From assembly GCA_019247245.1 (NCBI GenBank), contig JAFAPF010000327.1, positions 1 to 5,179 on the forward strand: a stretch of 5,179 nucleotides of DNA, given 5' to 3'. The translations under genes were made by a program, and so were the position numbers. Shown piece after piece: positions 1-3,712 of this stretch. This DNA comes from Rubrobacter sp. GTDB lineage: Bacteria; Actinomycetota; Rubrobacteria; Rubrobacterales; Rubrobacteraceae. Numbering within the stretch: the first letter of the stretch is position 1; every line of letters starts with the position of its first letter. The notes beneath the pieces are model-generated. The model ran no database searches. It was not told the origin of the DNA and saw only the letters and a list, made by a program, of their open reading frames with translations.

Positions 1-101
1 TTCGCCCTGTAGTATTAGGAGATAAATGGGGCGGTCCGCTAATGAAGGTGCGCCTATACCAAGGCAAAGATTTCCTGTTCCCTCAGCAGGTGTCTGGTGA
101 G

Positions 102-120
102 TCGGAGGAGCGGACTCCGA
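102..120. repeat. Small hairpin, possible terminator of a minus-strand frame
   Basis: A 6-bp inverted repeat (TCGGAG at 102-107, CTCCGA at 115-120) encloses a 7-nt loop. On the minus strand it begins 5 nt after the TAA stop (126-128) of the doubtful frame described at 126-371, which is where a transcription terminator would sit. No U tract follows, so a canonical rho-independent terminator is not supported. The same arm sequence recurs in the stronger hairpin at 334-357. Confidence 0.35.
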
Positions 121-125
121 GGTTC

Positions 126-371
126 TTAGACTATCTGTTTTTTGGCCTTCAACCACTCAACGGCGTTCTCTCCCACGGACACGGCGGTACTGAGTCGACG
201 AGCGAAGGTGTTAGCGATGATTCAGGCTTCGCTCTCGCTTATGACAATAGCTGTGCTTATAGCCAAGGTGATAAACTCGCTGTGATAACCTAATAGAAAC
301 CTCAGCGCTAAACTCTTGATATCAGCGTTGTTGTTCGGAGAATCCCCATTCTCCGAATTCATGGGCGTCAT
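126..371 (-). pseudogene. Possible decayed small gene, unknown function
   Basis: I do not recognise this. On the minus strand a frame runs from an ATG at 371 (alternative ATGs at 419 and 362) to a TAA at 126-128, with one internal TGA at 222-224. The part before the TGA contains a helical, Ile/Ala/Thr-rich stretch (FITLAISTAIVISESEA). The part after it continues as plausible protein (NTFARRLSTAV, then VEWLKAKKQ). A sense codon in place of the TGA would give a protein of about 81 residues. A hairpin directly after the TAA fits the end of a gene. Two nearby genes are clearly broken, which makes decay plausible. Against it: no strong ribosome binding site, no recognised family, and open stretches this short can occur by chance. 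The plus-strand frame over the same bases (42-293) looks no better. Confidence 0.28.
334..357. repeat. Perfect 10-bp stem, 4-nt loop hairpin
   Basis: TTCGGAGAAT (334-343) and ATTCTCCGAA (348-357) are exact reverse complements separated by CCCC. No T run follows on either strand, so it is not a textbook rho-independent terminator. It lies about 70 nt upstream of the gene at 428-805, and near the 5' end of the doubtful minus-strand frame. It could be an operator, an RNA structural element or a small repetitive palindrome. Its outer arm matches the hairpin at 102-120. Confidence 0.7.
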
Positions 372-427
372 AAGCGAGCTCAGTTTGTTGGTGTTGCACG
401 TATATAGACATATGGCCAAAGATACTC

Positions 428-805
428 TTGCTCATCTTCTCTATTTTTCGCCGTTCGTCCGCTGCTAAATGGCGTGCTCTAGGTATAAGCTACAGTCAAA
501 AAGACATGCTATCGATGATCAGGGAAAGGAATTCAATCGTGCATGTTATTGAGCGAGCCCAAGGGCGATACGACGTAGAGGATGTGGAGTTTGGTAGAGT
601 CTACAAGTGGCAGCCCACGAGCGTCTTAGTCGAATGCGAGTGTGGACAAAGGTTGAGCCTCACCAGCTCTATGACCAACTGCGAGTGCGGCATGGATCAC
701 ACAGCCGATATCCGAGAAGAGCTCAGTGGCCAGCCGCTTGAGGAGGCTGTCCGTTACCCCTGGCGTTACTGGCACTCTTCCGAAGATACCGAAATACCTT
801 TTTGA
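428..805 (+). CDS. Small CxC...CxC putative zinc-binding protein, unknown function
   Basis: A 125-residue soluble protein with no signal peptide and no membrane segment. A compact cluster of C70-x-C72, C85-x-C87 and H91 (VECECGQ, then NCECGMDH) looks like a small zinc ribbon. It is followed by an acidic region and a C-terminal PWRYW element ending in EDTEIPF. The N-terminus (FRRSSAAKW) is basic. I have a loose impression of similar hypothetical proteins in Rubrobacter-like genomes but cannot name a family. The start is uncertain: TTG at 428 keeps the basic N-terminus but lacks a clear Shine-Dalgarno sequence, the frame is open back to 374 without an ATG or GTG, and in-frame ATGs at 506 and 515 also lack one. 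A lost native start is possible. It seems to be a single gene, with a hairpin 25 nt after its stop. The role could be nucleic-acid binding or regulation; this is not shown. Confidence 0.65.
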   Translation: MLIFSIFRRSSAAKWRALGISYSQKDMLSMIRERNSIVHVIERAQGRYDVEDVEFGRVYKWQPTSVLVECECGQRLSLTSSMTNCECGMDHTADIREELSGQPLEEAVRYPWRYWHSSEDTEIPF

Positions 806-830
806 AACTCCCCGCCCCAGGAGAAGGATA

Positions 831-851
831 GCGCTAGGTCCCCTCTAGCGC
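831..851 (+). terminator. Hairpin downstream of the CxC protein gene
   Basis: GCGCTAG (831-837) and CTAGCGC (845-851) form a perfect 7-bp stem around a 7-nt loop, extendable by one G-T pair. It sits 25 nt after the TGA of the gene at 428-805, before a region with no supported gene, so its position suits a terminator. The downstream bases (actctaaaaaggga) give no U tract, so termination is an inference from position and stem strength only. Confidence 0.4.
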
Positions 852-1029
852 ACTCTAAAAAGGGATTTGTCCATAGGTCCGGTCTGCTGTGCTAGGAAGC
901 CAATCAAAGATGCCGAGTTGCTCAGGTTTCCGCGAATTTCTAGAAGCGGCAACAGAGTTTTATAGAAGACCCTTTCTCGGCAGCTTGTAGATAGAGACAA
1001 CGTGTCTGCTAGTAGGCATACTACCTCAG

Positions 1030-1429
1030 GTGATAGCCAAAAGGGCCATTGCTATTTGGTTGATTTTGATCTTCGCCGAAATCTTGCACGGCATCGTCCG
1101 AGGGGCACTCCTTGAGCCCTATCTCGGAGATTTTCGAGCACGGCAAGTAGGCGTCTTTAGCGGATCTATATATAATCTTCTTCTGTATAGCCCTTGCCTG
1201 TGCACGATGGGTAGGTGCCAGCCGTACCTCGCAGCTGTGGGGGGTTGGAGTGTTGTGGCTAGTTCTAACGGTAGCTTTCGAAGTGGCCTTTGGGCGTTTT
1301 GTTTTGGGCTACTCGTGGAAGCGAGTGGCCTCTGACTACAACATATCTGAGGGGGGACTTCTTCCCTTTGGGCTGGCAGCATTGGCAGTATCGCCTTACG
1401 TAGCTGGCAAGGTGCGTGGGCTTATTTAA
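1030..1429 (+). pseudogene. Four-helix membrane protein gene broken by a frameshift
   Basis: The first part is read from a GTG at 1030 (MIAKRAIAIWLILIFAEILH, then GDFRARQVGVFSGS). At about 1167-1174 the frame changes by +1. It then continues in good membrane-protein sequence (IALACARWVG, LWLVLTVAFEVAFGRFVLGY, LLPFGLAALAVSPYVAGK) to a TAA at 1427-1429. In the uncorrected frame the product instead becomes Cys/Ser-rich and stops at 1335. The junction is the dinucleotide tract (TA)4; one more TA unit would join the halves into a 133-residue protein with four hydrophobic segments (about residues 7-24, 41-60, 70-90, 110-128). From memory this resembles a family of uncharacterised small integral membrane proteins with a GDFRARQ-type loop; the function is unknown. 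The GTG has only a weak ribosome binding site and no better start exists, because a TAG lies at 988-990. Alternatives to a true mutation are a sequencing error or slippage-based switching. Confidence 0.85.
1167..1174 (+). repeat. (TA)4 dinucleotide tract at the frameshift
   Basis: Four TA units lie exactly where the two halves of the membrane protein gene go out of frame. A fifth TA restores one open frame through the junction without creating a stop, so loss of one unit by slippage is the simplest explanation. Confidence 0.7.
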
Positions 1430-1572
1430 AAGTAACATAAAACTTGCATTCGTAACTTCAGTTTGCTCTAGGCAAGCGGCTGTTCTCGGAAAACTTGAGA
1501 ATGAGTTTCTCGTTGCCCTGTCGCTGTAGAGCCGAACAGCGGTCAGATTGAACCCCTTTTTAGACGGTAACG
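1430..1572. other. Spacer between two convergent broken genes
   Basis: This stretch separates the 3' ends of the plus-strand membrane protein pseudogene and the minus-strand DUF805 pseudogene. I see no gene. A weak 6-bp inverted repeat (CGCTGT 1522-1527, ACAGCG 1536-1541, 8-nt loop) is present and could serve either convergent transcript, but no U tract follows. Confidence 0.4.
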
Positions 1573-1943
1573 CTATAGCCTTCCTTTTGGGTTCGGTCCA
1601 TACTCATTTGCCCCCGGTTCGCTATCCAGTATCATGAAGATAAGGGGAATAATGCTGCCAATAACAGGAATCAAACCAATAAGTATCCACTATCCAGTGC
1701 GCCCAGTATCGTTGAGCCTGCGGACAGTCACAGCGATACTCGGAATCAGGACCGCCAAGGAATAGAGACCTTGGAGCACTCCAGCTCCCGTTTGAGAGCT
1801 GAAGGTCCCAATCAAGTCGTCGACGACGATCAGCACAACTGAGATAAGAAGGTTGATAAGGAAACTATCCAGAGTCCAGTATTCTTTTCGGCTCGTCCGT
1901 CGAACACTGCGTACTTTTTTAATACCTCAAGATACCAGCTTAT
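1573..1943 (-). pseudogene. DUF805 (YhaH-like) membrane protein gene with three lesions
   Basis: DUF805 proteins are small integral membrane proteins of unknown function, usually a little over 100 residues. Reconstructed, this gene gives about 123 residues. It shows the family hallmarks: N-terminal WYLEVLKKYAVFDGRA, KEYW, a hydrophobic segment (FLINLLISVVLIVV), IAVTVRRLNDTGRTG, a second segment (WILIGLIPVIGSIIPLIFMI), and the C-terminal NEYGPNPKG. Three defects are visible. (1) The expected start codon at 1941-1943 reads ATA, although a strong AAAGGAG lies 5 nt upstream. (2) Near the A run at 1884-1889 the frame shifts by a net one missing base (mod 3). (3) Codon 1690-1692 is TAG just before WILIG, where the family has Trp, consistent with TGG to TAG. 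The tail ends at a TAG at 1573-1575. The uncorrected frame yields only a short peptide. Several independent lesions make this a true pseudogene rather than a sequencing error. Confidence 0.9.
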
Positions 1944-1948
1944 GGTGA

Positions 1949-1955
1949 CTCCTTT
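1949..1955 (-). promoter_or_regulatory. Orphan ribosome binding site of the DUF805 pseudogene
   Basis: AAAGGAG on the minus strand sits 5 nt before the ATA that occupies the expected start position of the DUF805 frame. Its ideal spacing identifies that ATA as the former ATG, rather than the in-frame ATG far upstream at 2042. Confidence 0.7.
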
Positions 1956-2084
1956 ATTGTTGGCCCTACCAGTTCGGTTAGACGCCTGCCGGGGTGATAC
2001 TACCCATAGTATGGAGATGTGGGAGCACTCGCGCCACAGCAATAACTAGAATGCCCTATTCTCAATTCCAAAAGAGCCTACACC
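1956..2084. other. Intergenic region without a supported gene
   Basis: This region lies upstream of both the minus-strand DUF805 pseudogene and the plus-strand phosphoesterase, so the promoters of both may fall here or just to the right. No open frame in it resembles a protein, and I see no convincing -35/-10 pair. Confidence 0.4.
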
Positions 2085-2132
2085 TGTAGATAGCAGATAG
2101 CTGCTAAGTGTAGATAGCAGATAGCTGCTAAG
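2085..2132 (+). repeat. Two perfect 24-bp tandem repeats with internal dyads, operator-like
   Basis: Positions 2085-2108 and 2109-2132 are identical. Each unit reads tgt, then agatagc twice, then tgctaag. Within each unit TAGCAG and CTGCTA are reverse complements around 4 nt (2091-2106 and 2115-2130). The array ends 71 nt before the ATG of the phosphoesterase gene and 23 nt before a TTGACA hexamer. Two identical dyads with 24-bp centre spacing, next to a promoter, suggest tandem operator or activator sites. It does not match the actinobacterial PHO-box consensus that I know (GTTCACC-type direct repeats). No U tract follows, so it is not a terminator. Confidence 0.8.
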
Positions 2133-2155
2133 GTCTGTAACAAAAACGACCGTTC

Positions 2156-2195
2156 TTGACACAGATAGATGGAGCTTTCTACAGGCGAGTAGAAT
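2156..2195 (+). promoter_or_regulatory. Possible promoter of the phosphoesterase gene
   Basis: A perfect TTGACA (2156-2161) lies just downstream of the tandem repeats. The -10 choice is poor: TCTACA (2178-2183) has 16-bp spacing but only three matches to TATAAT. The better TAGAAT (2190-2195) is too far from TTGACA and would leave almost no leader before the ATG at 2204. The TTG of this hexamer is in frame with the gene, but I judge it to be a promoter element rather than a start codon. Confidence 0.3.
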
Positions 2196-2203
2196 ACGAA
2201 CTA

Positions 2204-3712
2204 ATGAAAACTCGATTGGCTCGACTGTTAGCTGGCTTGTTGGTAGGACTGGTACTGACGGCGTTCCTGCTTTTACCCTCTAGCTCTGTTATAGCGCAAC
2301 CGTCCAGCGCTCCGATCGACCACATCATCATCATCTACCAGGAAAATCACGCCTTCGATAACCTCTATGGTAAGTTCCCGGCTGCCAACAATCTTGACCA
2401 AGCTGGCGCTCAGGTACCACAGGTGGACAAAAGTGGCGTGTTCTACCAGACATTGCCCCAGCCCCTAGATACCTCAAAGAAATCAGCTGAGGCTGACCCG
2501 CGCTTCCCTGACAATTTGCCCAACGCTCCATTCCCAATCGATCCGTACGTTTCTCTTGACCAGCTAACCCCCGACCCTGTGCATCGCTTCTATCAATACC
2601 AACTTCAGATGGACGCTGGCAGGATGGACCGCTATGTGGCTTGGACGAACTCGGGTGGGCTACCGATGGGCTATTACGATACACAGCAACTGCCACTCTA
2701 CCCCTACGCCCGCGATTATACGTTGGCAGACAACTTCTTCACCGCAGCCTTTGGCGGGTCTATGCTCAACCACTTCTGGCTAATCTGTGCCTGCACCCCA
2801 GTTTGGGCTGGTGCACCGTCTAGTATGGCGGCCCAGCCGGAGTTCGATACCGCTAGCAATCTTACCGGCCTAACAAAGGATGGGGACGTCACCCCCGATG
2901 GCTACGTTGTGAACGACGTTGAGCCGCTCTATAAGCCACACAAGCCCGATGTTGCCACCGAAGATAGGATGCCTCCACAGACACTTCCAACTATCGGCGA
3001 GCGGCTGGACGATGCCGGAGTATCTTGGGCTTGGTATGCTGAGGGATGGAACGACGCCTTGGCTGGGAAGCCCAATCCAACCTTAGTCTTCCACCACCAG
3101 CCCTTTGTTTACTTTGAAGGGTTCGCTGAGGGTACATCCGAGAGAGCAAACCACCTCAAGGACGAGCAAGATTTCCTAACCAGCCTCAACGACGGGACCT
3201 TGCCCTCTGTCTCGTTCATCAAACCAGATAACAGGCACGATGAACATCCCGGGAAAGCAGAGGTGCTTGCTAGCGAGCAACACGTCACCGATCTCATCGA
3301 ACAGGTGAAGAGCTCGCCTAACTGGGGAGACTCAGCCATCATCGTCGCCTACGATGATTTTGGTGGCTGGTACGATCACGTCGCACCGCCGGTGGGAGAC
3401 CGCTGGGGGCCTGGCGGTCGGGTTCCGATGCTGATCATCTCACCTTATGCGCGCAAGGGCTTCGTCGACAATACTCAGTATGACACCACCTCCATTTTGA
3501 AGTTCATAGAATGGCGCTACGGTCTTGAGTCGCTCACTGAACGAGACAAAGCAGCGAATAACCTCTTAGCTGCTTTGAACTTTGACCAGCAGGAGGGACT
3601 GCCGAGTTCTGAAGGTATCGATGTTCTCCTACTACTAGCGACTCTAGTGGGGATCGCGAGCCTCATAGGAGTTGGGCTATTGTTGTGGCGCCGAACCTAT
3701 AGAACTAGGTGA
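2204..3712 (+). CDS. Secreted, membrane-anchored phosphoesterase (acid phosphatase/phospholipase C superfamily)
   Basis: A 502-residue protein of the phosphoesterase family Pfam PF04185, which hydrolyses phosphate mono- or diesters outside the cytoplasm. Residues 1-31 form a signal peptide (basic MKTRLAR, hydrophobic core, likely cleavage after VIA at 31). Family motifs follow: E47-N48-x-x-F51-D52 in YQENHAFDNLYG; G184-G185-S186 with N189-H190, where S186 is the probable nucleophile by analogy with Francisella AcpA; H345 and H348 in NRHDEHPGK; D384-D385-FGGWYDHVAPP at 384-396; then a conserved SPYARKGFVDNTQYD block. Residues 474-495 form a transmembrane helix followed by RRTYRTR, so the catalytic domain is probably tethered outside the membrane. 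GGS rather than a Thr nucleophile, and the overall length, favour acid phosphatase over true phospholipase C; the substrate is not known. ATG 2204 is chosen over the in-frame TTG 2156 because it starts exactly at the signal peptide, though its ribosome binding site is weak. It appears monocistronic, with no terminator seen before the insertion sequence. Confidence 0.93.
   Translation: MKTRLARLLAGLLVGLVLTAFLLLPSSSVIAQPSSAPIDHIIIIYQENHAFDNLYGKFPAANNLDQAGAQVPQVDKSGVFYQTLPQPLDTSKKSAEADPRFPDNLPNAPFPIDPYVSLDQLTPDPVHRFYQYQLQMDAGRMDRYVAWTNSGGLPMGYYDTQQLPLYPYARDYTLADNFFTAAFGGSMLNHFWLICACTPVWAGAPSSMAAQPEFDTASNLTGLTKDGDVTPDGYVVNDVEPLYKPHKPDVATEDRMPPQTLPTIGERLDDAGVSWAWYAEGWNDALAGKPNPTLVFHHQPFVYFEGFAEGTSERANHLKDEQDFLTSLNDGTLPSVSFIKPDNRHDEHPGKAEVLASEQHVTDLIEQVKSSPNWGDSAIIVAYDDFGGWYDHVAPPVGDRWGPGGRVPMLIISPYARKGFVDNTQYDTTSILKFIEWRYGLESLTERDKAANNLLAALNFDQQEGLPSSEGIDVLLLLATLVGIASLIGVGLLLWRRTYRTR

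Noticed and set aside
42..293. Plus-strand frame of 83 codons
   Set aside because: The sequence is low in complexity and unlike a folded protein, has no ribosome binding site and no recognised motif. The opposite strand reads more plausibly.
910..990. 26-residue frame (MPSCSGFREFLEAATEFY...) upstream of the membrane protein pseudogene
   Set aside because: It has a weak AGGA about 12 nt upstream and a protein-like sequence, but it is too short and unrecognised to support as a gene.
1119..1382. Minus-strand frame of 87 codons opposite the membrane protein pseudogene
   Set aside because: It is Arg/Pro/Gln-rich and is explained as the shadow of the plus-strand gene, whose two halves form clear membrane segments.
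1622..1872. Recurring ctatccag motif (1622, 1690, 1865)
   Set aside because: The copies fall inside DUF805 coding sequence at unrelated codons with uneven spacing, so chance is sufficient.
1944..2042. N-terminal extension of the DUF805 frame to an ATG at 2042
   Set aside because: Family similarity begins at the codon after 1943 and the ribosome binding site lies at 1949-1955, so the extension is only an open upstream stretch.
2156..2203. TTG start giving a 16-residue N-terminal extension of the phosphoesterase
   Set aside because: It would put a charged segment before a normal signal peptide. The TTG is part of a TTGACA promoter-like hexamer.
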